Assembly (NCBI GenBank): GCA_026874595.1
Contig: CM049319.1
Coordinates: 54,138,917-54,202,916, forward strand
DNA: 64,000 bases
DNA from: Sipunculus nudus
Lineage: Eukaryota > Annelida > Sipuncula > Golfingiida > Sipunculidae
Direction: 5' to 3'
Made by a program: the position numbers and the translations under genes. Each line of letters begins with the position of its first letter. The first letter of the stretch is position 1. Shown in pieces: positions 1 to 14,900 of the stretch. The notes below the pieces were generated by a model. The model was not told the DNA's origin. It was given only the letters and a program-made list of their open reading frames with translations, and did not search any database.

Positions 1-320
1 AGTAAGCCATACAGAGTTTTAAAGACATCAATTGGCATATCAGACAGGCCAGAGTTTTGCAACAAGTGACTGTTCAATTTCTGCATAAATGTAACTAACC
101 GCCTCAGGTTACCTGTTTTTTTCTTATTGTAAACTTTGCAGATTTACTGACACCTTGTAGTTAAACAAGCTCATATATCTGTCACAGGTGTGTTATTAGA
201 ACTTCTCAAAAACAAGAATTACCTTCAGTTCATTAATATGTACACAGAGTATACATGAGATCACATAAGTTCTATAGAAAAGCCAAGTGAATAGCTGGCT
301 TTAATATTACAGATATTTAC

Positions 321-372
321 CTTTACAAGTAACTGGTGTAACGAGATCAAGGGCAGCCATGTATTCCAGCTT
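321..372 (-). CDS. PHF21A: PHF21A coding exon 6, conserved block before the AT-hook/PHD region
   Basis: The exon is KLEYMAALDLVTPVTCK plus one base, acceptor TTTTGCAG. The donor is either AAAG|GTAAAT (exon end 321) or CTT|GTAAAG (exon end 327); both leave phase 1. The second would allow a leucine codon at the junction, as in the vertebrate LVTHDHLEEI order, so the exact end is unresolved. Confidence 0.8.
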
Positions 373-2885
373 CTGCAAAATCAAAGAAAATACCAACAAG
401 GTTAATGGTAAGACAGAAACATCAAAAGAACAATTTTTATGAATCTGGTAAAAGCTCAGGATTATTTGTATGTTCACACAAACCTGATTCAATACCATAA
501 CTCCCCAACAGGTGTCAGAACCTGTTCCACCTTACCCTTTAAGGTTACAGGATCACATAAATATTCATGAAAGGTCAGCTAGCCTTTGACAAAATGGTTC
601 TGGAACTTTCATATCAATTCCAGTTGAAGCTGATTTTCACTCAATTCAAAGAGGACTGTACAATATCTAAGCTTTTTTCACACAGGGAAGAACTTGCCAC
701 ACTCACTCTGATTATGAGTAGAATTAACAATATCTGAGCTTTTTCTCAAGATTCTGGTTATCCTATTTCATTGAGAAAATGTATGTGACAAAAATGTGTA
801 TTAATGTTTGTACATTGAACAAAAACTTTTGCCTGGGCTTTTGATATTGAGCCACTTTAATTTATTAATTCAGTTGACAATTTTCCCCTTTTTTCCAAAA
901 AGTGTTTATGCATAAAATCTGGGAAAAGTGACTTTTTCTAAGAATTTACAGCCTTCTGTATGTGTTATGATTGGTATTCCTGGAATAGACATTAATAACC
1001 CTTTACTGCCTGCACTCCTTCTGCAATGGTTATACACTGTAGTCATTCAAGATCTCCTTTGCTTTATCCGCTGCTTTGTATAGTAAATTTTACATGGGTT
1101 TTAACACCAATGCTGGCAGAGGGCCAAGAATTGTGGATCTGACCAATAAGAGCAGGTTGTTGCGGGTTTAAAACTTGGAATTGGATGCCACACTCTAATT
1201 GGTCAGAATGAATATAAAGCCTGCTACAGCACACTGGAACCTATTTGAAAAACAATATGTCTAAAAAGGCCACTTGTCTATTAAGACCACCATTGGATGA
1301 ACCAAAAGCATTCACATATATAGGTTATAACTGATCCGTCTAATAAGACCACCTGTGGATTGAAACTCCTTTTGGCCAGTCCTACCGTTGGACTTACTAC
1401 ACAAGTTTTACTGTACATATTTTCTGCTTAAGGATATCCAAGACATTCCCACTGTTACTTTGCCAAGTTACATCATTTACAGAGGAAAATCTTCCTGAAG
1501 ACAATCTAGCCTAAATGAGGTAGTAAGCATTTTTTAAAGTCAGTCTGATTCAGACAGGACAGTACAATATCTGACCTTTTTCTTAATGGGAGGAATATGC
1601 CACACTCAATTCTGATTCAGACAGGACTGTAAAATATCAGACTTTTTTCTCATTGGGAGGAATATGCCAAACTCAATTCTGATTCAGACAGGACTGTACA
1701 ATATCTGACCTTTTTCTTAATGGGAGAAATATGCCACACTCACACTGATTCAGACAGGACTGTACAATATCTGATCTTTTTTCTAAATGGGAGAAATATG
1801 CCACACTTACTCTGATTCAGACAGGACTGTACAATATCTGATCTTTTCCTTAAAGGGAGAAATATGCCACTATCTCTCTGATTCAGACAGGACTCTACAA
1901 TATCTGATCTTTTTCTAAATGGGAGGAATATTCCACACTGATTCAAATAGGACTGTACAAGATCTGATCATTTTCTGAATGGGAAGAGCATGCCACCCTC
2001 ACTCTGGTTCAGGCAGGACTGTACAATATCTGATCTTTTTCTAAATGGGAGGAACATGCCACACTCACTCTGATTCAGAGTGGACTGTACAATATCTGAC
2101 CTTTTTCTCACTGGGTGGAACGTGTCGACTGTCTGAGGTGGTGCGTTTGTTGTCCCTGATGTGTCCCCCCTCTGAGGAAGGCTTTGGTCTGCTATGAGAT
2201 GATGAGGTGGATGCCTGTTGTTTACTAAGGATGGCTGGTCGGTGACTCTGCTGGTAAAACACAAAATTACATAAAACACAATATTATGTAATATCAGAAC
2301 CTCGCACAAATTACTGGCTTGTTGTGCTAATTAATGGATGTAAAACAGGCACAAAGATGTTCGAAATTCAAAATTTATAAACATAAACAAAACACAAAGC
2401 CCCCTTGCAAAACTAATTTTCATCTGTGCTAATATGCCATATATATGTATATTAATTATTTAAGTATTTTAAAGTACCAAATTCACAGTATTAAATTACA
2501 ATTGTTATAAAGCAGTGTACACAATAAAATACATTAAATTAGAATGATTCAAAAAAGAAATGATAATCGGATAATACAAAATAAATAAATAAAAATAATA
2601 AATTTGCTGCAAACTACTCCAAAAATAAAGTGGATGACAATGACTAATAATATAAAAACTGGAAAAGGTGTGATTTCAGCAGTCTTTTAAAACACTGAAC
2701 ACTGATGTATGTACAGTAAAACCTGAGAGTTAAGACCACCTGATGTGCCACACCAAAAGTGGTCTTAAGTCACAGGTGGTTTTAAATCTCAGGTAGTCTA
2801 AGTCTCAGCATGAAGCGAACAAAGTATATCAAGGCATATATGTCAACGTAAACATTTATTTATTTACTATAAAAATACATACTGG

Positions 2886-2916
<31 letters not shown>

Positions 2917-5900
2917 ATCAAGATATTCACAACAATATTATCAAGTTAACAACAGTATTAACTTAAAACAATGAATCAATCTTGCTCTGCTTAACAAAGG
3001 GAATCTTATTTAAAATTTTCAAAGAAAGCTGGTCCTTTTATAACTTTATTAAACAAGGCATTGATCAGTTGTGTTGATTAGCCTGTTTGTCATATTGCAC
3101 AAACACAAACCGCTAATGAAGGTTGTACCATGAGTACACACTGAGTCACTTTGTTGATCACTGACTTGTGCTCATGGTAATTCGAGGCAGACTCGGACCC
3201 CATTAAAATCTCAATAAACTTCAAAGCAGGTATAATCATCAGATTAGGCCAAAATAAAAAAAAGGTATGGTTCTCAGGCACTTTTTTTCAGAAATCAATG
3301 CGGGCGGGCGCTTTTTTATTTTAAATTTTTTGGTATGTTTCGATAAAAATGTCAAATGATAAGGGAAAAGCATGAAAATAACAGTTTTATTTTGCTAAAT
3401 AAGTAAAAGCACTACAAAACAAAGGAAATTTTATGGTTTTACCTTCTTGAAAGAAATGTCGGAGCGGCAGCAGCTCAAAATTGGAAAGTTTTTATTGAAA
3501 ATCAAAATAAAAATTTTTGACGCGGGGGTTTAAAATTGATGCGGGTGGTGCCTGAGAACCATACCTTTAATTTTTTTTGGCCTTACAGGTGACTGATCAC
3601 GTTATCAAACAGACTCTATATTGGTAATATTGTAGTTAGCATTGAGTCCTATTGTCTTATTGATGAATATTCTGTTGATGTTATTGAAGGAGGTCGTCAG
3701 TTTGTTCTGGTCACGAACTGACATGTTGTCAAGTCAAAATGTGTGTGATAAGCAATGACAGTTGATCGCTTACGTAATGACAAAAATGACTCACTTTTAA
3801 TTAAATCCACGCAAATGTTACTTACACATTGCCAAGACTACTTATGAACTCCGGTTAACGACCGCAGCGTAGTGAATGCGATCGCGGTGTCAACGGGAGT
3901 TCTATTCGATGAATATTAATGGGGGATTTCCCCTAGATCACGTGATCCTTTACCGTAAAGATGTTTTAACAATCGTTAAATAAAAACGATGTGTTCAAAG
4001 ATAGGCTGTGCTAAAAAAAGTAATGGTACACAGGCATCAGAATTAAAGAATTGCGTCGTTTTACATGTACCCTCGCAATATTCGTGGAACTTCCATTTTA
4101 GGAGAAAGATTAAAACCACGTGGGCCCTGGGCCATTGACACCTGGAGGGGTATTGTGAATTGATGTCCATCACCGCGGGGAAAGTAGGTCACCATTGCCA
4201 CCTGCACATTCAAGAGATGGTCAAGGGCACGGTCGTTTTAGTCTTAACTTAGGCGGTCGCTTAACAGAGGTAAAGACCAGCGACCGGCCACACTTGAGCG
4301 GTCGGTGGTTGCGTACCAAAAACGGTCGCTCAACACAGGGGCATTAAAGAGTGATTAAGCTCGGTGCATTCATTTTCCGGTCGTAAGTCACAGACGGTCG
4401 CTGGCGGCAGTGGTCGCTTGGTTCAGGTTTCACTGTATTTTACACATGCAAAAAGGGTTTGTCCATTATGTTATATTAAGATATATCAGTTGCTCAACTT
4501 TGTCAAGAATTTTCAAATTAAGTTTTATAGTAATGGTTGACTGCCTCCATTTTTTATGCTGGCTGTATACAATGGACACCCACATAATTCCAGTCCAGTT
4601 TTGGAATGGGGTGACAGTGTGGAAACATGTTATTATCATCAACAAGGCTCAATATACCTTACCAGCAGCTCCTGGGTGTGTAACACAGCAGAACCATCCC
4701 CCCCCCCCCAACAGATGCACTTGTTTGTGAGTGAAACAAGAATGTGGGGTACAACCATGAAAAATCTCACCGCTCCCTCAGCTGAGGTGCAAACTCAACA
4801 TTCCCTTGGTTTAAGCGCTGTGCTTATACCCTTGATCACTAAATTATTTGCTTAACTTACCGGATACTGTGGTACTCTGATGAGTGGTGACGCACTCCTG
4901 TGCGGTGAGGGGGCCACAATGTTGGGACGTTTATCACGAGGTGCTGACGGGCCTTGCTGGGGCCTTACCACAGCTACTGTTGTGCTGGATACAATCCCTG
5001 GTACTGTTGCTGTTACCGTCACACTTGTTGTGATTACGCTTGGTGGTTTCTTGGTGACTAGATCTTTCCTCAACTGCTGCACAATAATTTTCTGCAATGT
5101 CAAATAATTTACATATAAACACAACTTGTCAACTCTGATTAGATTTTGCACATTGTGTTTCCCACACTCCCATGTATATACAGACAATACCCAGCAGTAG
5201 TTTTCAGGTTTCCACAGACACTTTTCATGGGCCTCCTTGCATGACAAGAATGAAGATTCTAGGTCCAGTCGTTACGATTTGTACCCTTTTGACAGATAAC
5301 TACATCCTTAAAAGTTCTCAAAAATAGAGAAAAAAAAAATTCGTAAAAATTTGAAATAATAGAGGTGGCCCACCCAGTCTGCAGAAACTGACGGAACACC
5401 TCATGATCAATATGTATGCCAAAAATCATGTCCATCAGTTTTGTAGTTATTGAGATGTTGAAGTTTTTGTATGAAATTTTTGATTATTTTGAGGAGTACT
5501 TTGGGGCCCCATACCTCAAAGAATATGGGTAACAGAGACCTAATTTCTGGTTTCCAAGGAGATTTTTCATGGACCTCTCAGAGTCTCAAGTTACAAGATT
5601 CTAGGTCTAGTGGTTACGATTTGTGCCAGGTTAACGGACAGACAGACGGCAAGACAGAGAGACGGACAATGAGTGATCACTATAGCTCAGATGACTTACA
5701 GTCAGCCGAGCTAACAAGAGACCACAAATGTGTATAATGTATCTGATGACCTCTGACCTCATTTTATATGTGTGGATTTTAATTAGAAGGTAATTCAGGT
5801 GTGTAACTCTATTGGTAAATATGTAACAAGTTTCATGAAATCCATAGGACTTCGTTAAGTCACCAAGGAGCCTTCAAAATGCGTTGACCCCCTGACCTTA

Positions 5901-8900
5901 TATATGCATGGTTTTTGCTGGAAATCTAACTGAGGTGAGACATTTTTATTGATTAACATTGCTGATGGGTTTTTATCAAAATCACTTATAATGTATCGCT
6001 GCAACACCCCTAAGTAGCCAAGTGACCTGTGACCTTACATTAAATATGAATTAATGTTGCCCATAATCAAACTCAGGCGAGATAATCTGTTGGTAAGTAG
6101 TTATGGTGAGTTTTGTGAAAATCCATCAAAGCCCTGGTAGGTTATCACTGCAACACTAAAAGTTAACAGATGGATGGTGGGTATACCATAATACTCCCGT
6201 CATATGATGGGCATATTTAAATTAATATACAATATGTCTGACCTATGGAAATAAGGTCAAATGAGGGTGCTTCAGGTGCCACACTTAACTGATCCTGATC
6301 CGACCTCTAAGCAGTAAAGGGTCATGGTCATATGTACATTAAATATTAAAGTATGAGGTTTATAGTCTGACATCCCTTACAATGTCAGTCTCATGCAACT
6401 TTGTCTCCCTGGTCTTTCAGGATCTGATCATTTATGGAGCTTTTCTTGGCTCTCTGGGGAGCATACAACCCAAGCAACCACAATAGGGGATAGGAGTTTA
6501 TTCCTTCTAGATTTGCTCACCACACATGACCAGTACCCATTCACTCCTGGGTTTGAGAGAGCCCTCCCTTGTGGAAAAGACTTTAACTAGGAGCCTTAGA
6601 GCAGACATGCCCTGTCCTGTGACCTTATCCTTATCCATACTGTGAGATACTCCCCAACCCATGTTTGCATTCACTTATTCTGCTCATTTTCCTAGATTCA
6701 TTCATGTGATTGTATATAACTTGATTACATTCCTGAATTCAGATTATGTGTTGGATCCACACCAAAATCTAATCAATTCTTCACAGGCACATTAGTGAAT
6801 TGCTCTGAAAATGTCATGAGATTCCATTCATGACTGTGCAAGATATGTTGTGAACAAACACACAAACAGATGAGAATGAACACAGGAGGCAACAAATAAA
6901 GACAGCTCAAGGACAGTAACCCTTTCTCTTGATATCACAATAAGGAGAATGATGATGGTTATCCTCACCTGTTTGTCACTCAGACTAGTGATCTTTGTCT
7001 GCATCTCATGCAGCTGTTTCTGAAGTCCTGCATTCTGGAAATAAAGAAATTCTGTCAGTACATGGAAAGATGGAGCCAAAAGGACACCACCACTAAAATG
7101 AAGAAAATGCAGGAGAACCTCAAATTCATTCTGAAATCTGTGTGGCAGGTTATGACAGTCTCAAGCAGTGAAGAACTGTTGGATTATTACTTACCTATAC
7201 TAGCATATTACCTGTGCCTGTGTAGTTCATGTCCCCTCACCTCCCCTTAATCCACCCTTCCATGTAGAAGTTGTGTCCTCAAACCACTTTCTTGATGTTA
7301 CAATTTTTATAAAAGTCACCCTTACAGTACTTTAAAGCCAACAAGCTTGTTCTGAACAGATGTTGAAAGAATCAATATAACAAAATAGATATTTTTGGGC
7401 CAAGTAGGGTTCTGCCCTACTTTGAGATAGAGCCATTATTTTATTGTGAAAGTAGCACTCTTGGCTTAAAGCACTGATATAAAAAATTAATCAAACAGTC
7501 ATCTAATTTTGCTCCTGATGCAGTGCTTATACACAGCAGTTGTCTGTTCCTCTATCCGCTCCTTTGTAAAGCATCAGTAAGTTTAAACATGTTATATCCA
7601 TTATCCCTGGTTCGATTACACCGAGACACCAGCTCATGTTGGCTTGTTTCTTTGCTGTACAAGATCCGGTGTTATCAGATCAAAGAGAGTGGTTGCTGCA
7701 TGTTTCAAATTTGGAGAGATGGATGCACAAAGTAAATCACGCTCTCATTGGTCTAATTAATCCTGTGCTCTATGCCCACCCAGGTGGTGGAACCGAGAAA
7801 ACCTTTGCTTTACAAAGCAGAGATATCACAAAAAGAGACCTTGGAAAGTCTGCAATGTATAACCACTGCCAGAAGAGCTTAAATAAAGAGTTACCGTAAA
7901 TCCTGTTTTTATAGCCGCGGCCTTAAAAAAAAACTCAAAATCGAAAATCTTGACTTTTTTTCTGAACTCGGGATGTGGCCATAAATAGATGGTTTATCAG
8001 AAATGAACTGTGAGAAGAACTCTCTCCTGGACTTGGCGCTCCTTTGGGCGATAATAGGAGATCAAGCACACCACAGAGGAAATACTCTTTGTAGTCACAG
8101 ATTTATTGTATAAAATTGTATGGTCTAAATGTTCATATAAAATATAATAATTATATGCAAATAATTAAACAATAACAATAAACATTGAACAATAACAACA
8201 CTTAAAATGAATGAGATTATTCATGGTGAGGACTAGTGGTGACGTCTGATGGAAAAAATCGGTATTACCGGTCATACCTTTGACGGAGCTGAATTGCCTT
8301 GGAATCTATGTTGTTCATAAAAATGATTCAGAAAATCAAAATATGTAATTTAAAACACTATGAAATCTTTATAAAAGTTCAAATTTAGCAGGTTACTTAC
8401 TGAAATTTCTGATACATGTACCTCAATATTGAATAGCCCATCTTCTCGCCCCCATGTCATGTTTCTGGAAAACCATCCTTGAATGCGTATAGCCCGGTCA
8501 TTTACTTCTGTTTAATCTTTGTTTTTTTTTATACAATCACGAATATATTGTATGAATGGAAATAGTGTTAGAGGGGAAACCCGTTTGTAGATATAAATGG
8601 TAGAACATGTCACTACAGCCGATGGAATTTGGTGAATATACAGATTTTACATGCCGTGCCGTATTCTTGTTTGCAACTGATTTTTCAATATATTTTGGAT
8701 AGAAACATTCTGCTGATCCATTTAAAGTCACTGTATATTTTAATTCTAAAAGTAATATTTTGAAATCTTAATCTATGATGAAAATTCCATCTCTTGAATT
8801 ACTCGTAAGATTCGAATCATGTTCATACTGGTAACTTCGGTATTATCATCGTCACATCGTTCGTTGACATCGCTCCATACATGTCACAATTTGCTGATGC

Positions 8901-11900
8901 GTTTGAAAACATCGCTGGTCAACTCAACTAAATATTAAAATAACTGAAGTTACTTTGTCGAGATACGCACGTATACCAAACATGAAGCGTGAAAACGAGT
9001 GATTTTGAATTGAAATTAAAATGGCCGGTCGAGGTAAGCAAGTTTTTTTCCTCAAGAAAGTGTCCGTGTGGGGAGCCATCTTGTCAAGGTAGGGTTCGCG
9101 CAAGGCACACTGGGACGAAATAGGTGGCTGTTCTGTTTACCACCCACCGCGTACAGCCGTTCAAAATATTCTTAGCAGAACACCAGGGCGTTTCAGCACA
9201 TGGCGGCACTCAAAACTTGATTTTAAAACGATCGTCAGCTATAATGCGACTCTTTACGATGTCAGCTTTTTATTCATTTTACTTTCTAAACAAATAATCG
9301 TTGCTAAATAATGCTGCAAATGAGTTTAACGTAGGCATTAATTTCGATGTTGCTTAACCATGCCCAACGGGCCGCTGTGTTACAGTTGGGGTGTTTTAAA
9401 CGTATTATTTGGTGACAATTACCAAGATTTTTTATAACAAGTTATATATCGCACGAAAGATATACATGTCAAGGTTCTACATATAAATTTTTATTTGTAT
9501 ACCACGAGCCGTGATTAAGTTTTTGCAGGTTGAAAATCTGACAGTCTCAGCAGTCTTAGCCATCATGTCGCCCCCTGAACGCTACTACGTGATGGTGCGT
9601 AATAGTGGATAGTATACAGGCTTTTTGCTTCAATAAATGCACATATAAACTTCAATTCAGTGTTCATACTATGGTCTTTTACATGCAAAGAAGCATGTTG
9701 ATGCATACAAGAATCGTTTTGCGTAACCACCATTCAAACGAAATGATCGTTCGGGGAATCTTTCTTTTTCTGATAAATGCCAGCCAATCCATGTGCAAAA
9801 GTCGTAAGGGACAAAATATCTGTATTGTCCCTTTCTCGAGCATTATATATATTCAATATAAGTAATCTGGCAACATATTTAACCTCTGTAATTAATACTT
9901 TTTTATTCTAGTCTTCATTAAAGCAGCTATGTCATGATTTATTTTGCTACGTGCAACTAATTATCTTACCCTCAGGCCAGAGACGGAGTCGGGGTGCGGC
10001 CTTTAAGGGGGGTTTTGGGTATTTGGACCTCAGTGGGAGCTCCTTTAAGAGACGTTGCAAACTCAGGGTGCGGCTATAAATAGACTTGCGGCCATAAAAA
10101 CAAGATTTACGGTAAATAACAACAAAAAAATAATGAGAAATTCTGAACACCAAGTTAGAGCAGCTAATTTTTTTGTGAGCTCATATTAAAATTTTTTATT
10201 TAAAACTTCAAATTAATTTTTTTATTATATTTCAAACATTTTAAAACTCAGTCAAATTTTCTCAATAATGATAAAATAAAAGTAAAATTTCACCTACCTG
10301 AGGGTCATTCTTCATACGTGCAACCAACACCTGTGTAAAGAAACAATGCACAATTTAATTCAGTGTAAAATACATAAGAAGGGAATTTCAAGGGATTTTT
10401 ATGTGTGATGCTTGTCAAATTTACACAGGACAGTGAATACAAACACTTGGCAAGCATTCGCCTTGCTATTCTTCTTATCCTTTTTACTCCCAGGATTAAA
10501 TTGTTGCTGTCTTTCCATATGACAGTTAAACTGCCAATTCACTATAGGAAACTGACCCAAAAGGAATTCCATACAAATTAGATGAGCAATCTAGATGCAA
10601 ATGAACTTCTACTGATCTTTCGACTGACTGATTCAGGAGTAATTTATTTCCCAGCGGGGTCTAAACATCAGTATTAACTAGATATTTCTTGGCACGGCAG
10701 GTGTCATAGTGTCCCCAGACAATTAAAGTTTTGATTTGGACCAGCTAAGAAAAGATTAAAATTTTGATCTGGGCCGGTCCAGATTAAAATCCTGTGGTGA
10801 AGACCTCGGGATTTAAATCTGGTCTGGACTGATTTTAAACTTGGCTGGCCCAGATTAGAATTTTGATCTGGGCTGGTTAAGTTTACAATCCTTGGTGGAC
10901 TAATTTTAAACTGGGCCTTACCAGATCAGAATCCTAATCTAATCTTAGGCTAGCTTGATTTTTATCATCTTAAATCAGAACGTGCCCTGGTAACAGATGG
11001 ACGGACAGTTTGACAGACGATGGACAAAGGACCACAACTTGGCTCAGATGACTTACAGTAAGCTGAGCTAAAAACCCGTGGACTGGCACTGTCACAGGTG
11101 TCAACATATTAACAGCATGTGGGGCTGTGTGCATCTTAGAGCCACAACAGGTGTCAATCAGGAGTTACCCTGACTGACTTGGCCCCAAAAAATATAATAC
11201 ATGTTCTCGCTGGCTGAAACATCGCCAATCATACCTCTTGTCACATGGCCTTGTTATTGTAAACAAACACAAGTGGAACATGTTCACCAACATGCAAAGC
11301 CATAACAAGGTGTTAAAACAACGGTGGATGGTTTTAATGGGAAACTTTTGTTTGAAGCAAAACTGAACTGATGGTGTGAAAGAAATGACATAATAATATT
11401 AATATTGCTCTGGATTTTCTCCCTGGAACAGGTTCTTTATAATGTCAGAAGTATTGATGATATTTTCATGCATTTAATCCATTTAAAAAATTTTAATACA
11501 CGATGCATTCTTAGCACCCAATAATAGCATGAAAATCTAAAATTATTTAACATTTAACAACAGGCATGAAAATATCATCAAAATTTTTATTTCTCTCTAT
11601 TACGGTCCATCATCTGGTAACTCCATCATAAGAAACTTAGAGGCAGCAATCCATTTATGGAATTATTTGAAATGCAAACCACCAAACACAAGACTTAATG
11701 ATATACTAAACCAAGGAGTTTTTGTAAACACTGATTAAAAAAATTTCCAACAAAAGAGTTTTGAATTCCAAATCTACAAAAAAACTTTTTCAATTAAATG
11801 TGAACATCTACAGATGCCTTTTTATAATCTACATTATGTGACTGAGAACTACAAAAAGAGATGAAACAGGACACCACCTGTAACTTCAATTAGCAAATGC

Positions 11901-14900
11901 ACCAGTGCCTGAAAAACTCCCAACATGAGCTGTGCCTCCATTCCAATTATCTTGATAATGGCTTAAGGAAAATTAAAACCTTTCATTTTCATTCCAATAT
12001 TCGCTCATCTTTTTCAATGAGAAAATATTAATATTTAATTGGCATATATTCATGAGGAATGAAACAACTTTTATTTACATACACAAATCCAGACTTGTCA
12101 GCCTTTCACCATTTTTTAATTGACCACTTGTTGGTCTATGCGACTATGGCTGAGATATTCTGGGAAAGGTATGTATGAGCCAAATTCATCCGATGGATAG
12201 GAATGAGGTAGTTTCTGAAAGATGGTGCTGCAAAAGACCCTTTGGGAAATCTCCTACACAATGTCAAACCCTAAAATCTATGGGAAAATACTGAAAATGA
12301 CCCCCCCCCCCCCCCCACCTTAGGACACAAGGCATTGTTCTTGACACATCAAGATTAACAAGTGCATGCAAACGTGCATAATACATCGGTCCGTCATGTA
12401 TCTGATGACCTCATTAAATATATGTGAATTTTTAAGAGAATGTAATTCAGGTGAGAAAGTCTTCTGGTAAATATGTATTATAAGCTACACTTAGTTAACA
12501 GACAGACAGTGGGTATACCATAATACTCCCCGTCATAAGACCGGTGTATAAAATAGGAATTTCTGAAGTACAGTCCCAGAGCAGTTGCATGACAATGAAT
12601 CTGTGCCACTGCTAATTGGAGTAAGGTTTCATCTGCAAATTTTTACACAATGGAGGTCTAAAATCAAAGAGCAATCACAACTTGTGATTCAAAAGTAGCC
12701 TCAAACCCTGGTCACCACCTTGAAAAGTAGGTCAATGTATACGATTGCATATATATCAGGTTCCTACCTGTCACCTATGACTGTTAGTTTTGGAAAACAG
12801 ATTTGCAAATCTAAAATGTTATGGCATATACCATGTAAGGAAAACCTATAAATCTGCAGATTGTTTACTTGAACATCAAGGTACACAATTTTGAAACATG
12901 CCAATGACTTGATGGAAACTATTGGTCTATCCAATTTAATGAACATGGGGGTCAAAATGAATAGGTTATAATAAATATTAAGTTATAATAAAAACATTTG
13001 TCTTGTTAAATGAATTGATCTTACCAAAATATTTATATATATAGATATATATTTATATAATTTTTTAATAGGCATTTACTGTCATAATTCATTATTACAG
13101 ATTATACTACAATGAAGCATAATCTAAATACAAGTTAGAAACCTGAAATTATTTCTCATCTGTAAAGAAATTGTTTTTTGACCTTATGACCTATGGTATT
13201 AAATCATTGTTAAATCTAAAAGTCATCAATCTTCAAGAACTCTGCACCATTATAAGTAAAAGCCCCTCTTTAAATCTGTATAATTTCCATTTGCACCACT
13301 CAGTCAGTAGCAGGGTTTACATTTGAACCGGATAAACCCTATTTATATTAACCATTGGGTAAAACCTGGGTTCAAAGTATTTTACCAAAGATTTTTCAGT
13401 GTTTTACCAAGAATTTTGCCCAGTTTTTTATCCAACCTTTTCCCCATGTTTATTTGTTTTTTTAACCATGACCAAAGCTAAGTTTCCTAAGGACTGGTCA
13501 GCAGAGGTTATACCAACATTTTGTGAATATTGGTAGCAATCTGAGTGGCTCTGACCACATTATCATCTCTGAAAGAAGCCATTTACCACTGACATTCTAA
13601 CTCCTGTTTAGCTGTGCAGAGCAAAACACTATAGTCAATAGGAGTTAGGGGTAAAACCCAGGAATCCTGGGTATTACCTATCTTACCCATCAGGGGTAAA
13701 ACCTGCGAACCTTGTTCAGTGGTGTGTAATCCCTTTATATCATGTAAAATCTCAGAAGGACCTTAACTCCTGAGCAAAAACAGAGGTTCATCAAAGTATA
13801 TAAAGAAAACTGGTGTGTGGGTAATCTTCCAGGGGCCCTCTGAGGTCTTAATAAAAAGAGTGAGGTTTGTAGACTGTAATTACATAAAAGTACATACAAA
13901 GAGATCTGTGCAGTGAAATATTAAAAGGAGCAATACCAGAATGCATAATTAACGAGTGACAAAGCCTACTAGTACTCTCATCAGCAGCATTCTCAACAAA
14001 CAAGTGATTACACTGTCATTCAGTCACAAACTGGGTCCTTACACCTACACTGGCATTCCAAGAGTAAGCAAACAGAATGTCTTTCCAAGAGTAAGCTAAC
14101 AGATTATGAAATATTTTAGTTAATAAAATGATTTAACAAATATATAACTAACGATTGAACATGAAAAAGAAACCAGGGTTGGCAGTTTTATCCACAGCTG
14201 GTATAATCCACGCAATTCATCCAGATTAATCCAGATCAGATAAAACAGGTTTTATCCAGTTTTATCCGAAGTTTGGGTGTATACTGTCTGTGAAGTACAC
14301 CTTATATTAAATATAGCTTTCTACAGTAAAATAATAAATTCTTATGAGAAACATTTTTCTAGTTAACTGAATTATTATGTTACTATATAGTTATACATAA
14401 AACAAACAATTCTTGTTAACATCTTCTTACATCTGAGAGAGATGTACATAATCTGGTCATTTATTGCATAAATGACTTAAGATATATAGTGAAATCACCT
14501 GTCCATAGTTTTATGAGGGTTCCCTCTGACACTCAAACAACAAGGGACCCTTGGGTCACTGTGCTCAGCTGAAGTTGACCTTGAAGGTAAAAATCTAAAA
14601 TAATATCAAATGGAGATAAAGTGTGAGAGAAAGAGGTAACAGTGGCCATGGTTTGTTTATATGATTGGTTTGTATTGATGAGCAAAAAAATGTTGCAAAT
14701 AAAATTTTGTGACCTGACCATGTGTTTCCTAATGTTGAAACTGAAGAATGTGAGCAGTCTGTGAACAAATGATCTGTACCATTACCATGATCATTAGATG
14801 GCTTTTTGTTAATTGTTGACATTTCAGAAGTTTACACATTTGTTCAACTGAATCTATTTTTTTATATAATATATATTATTAAATATAAATGTATTTTATT

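Larger units (their letters stand above)
2714..4435. mobile_element. Pogo-like non-autonomous DNA transposon, 1.72 kb
   Basis: The ends are CAGTAAAACCTGA (2714) and, inverted, CAGTGAAACCTGA (complement of 4423-4435). Each is flanked by TA, as expected for Tc1/mariner-pogo insertions. The left end holds repeated GGTGGTCTTAA-type text and the right end repeated CGGTCGCT text. No transposase reading frame is recognisable. A smaller MITE is nested at 3247-3582. It lies in PHF21A intron 4. Confidence 0.65.

Noticed and set aside
1740-2309. Minus-strand Arg/Ser/Leu repeat frames near PHF21A exon 5
   Set aside because: They are the 66-bp minisatellite read through; only 2101-2250 is an exon.
9021-9090. 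MAGRGK-like start resembling a histone
   Set aside because: Only five codons match before a donor-like GTAAGC, and the continued frame has no histone sequence. Treated as part of a promoter-like island.
14595-14822. Frame with SxLGNxWxGHKILFAT resembling one at 32073
   Set aside because: The similarity is at DNA level between copies of one mobile element, and third-position patterns do not suggest a protein.
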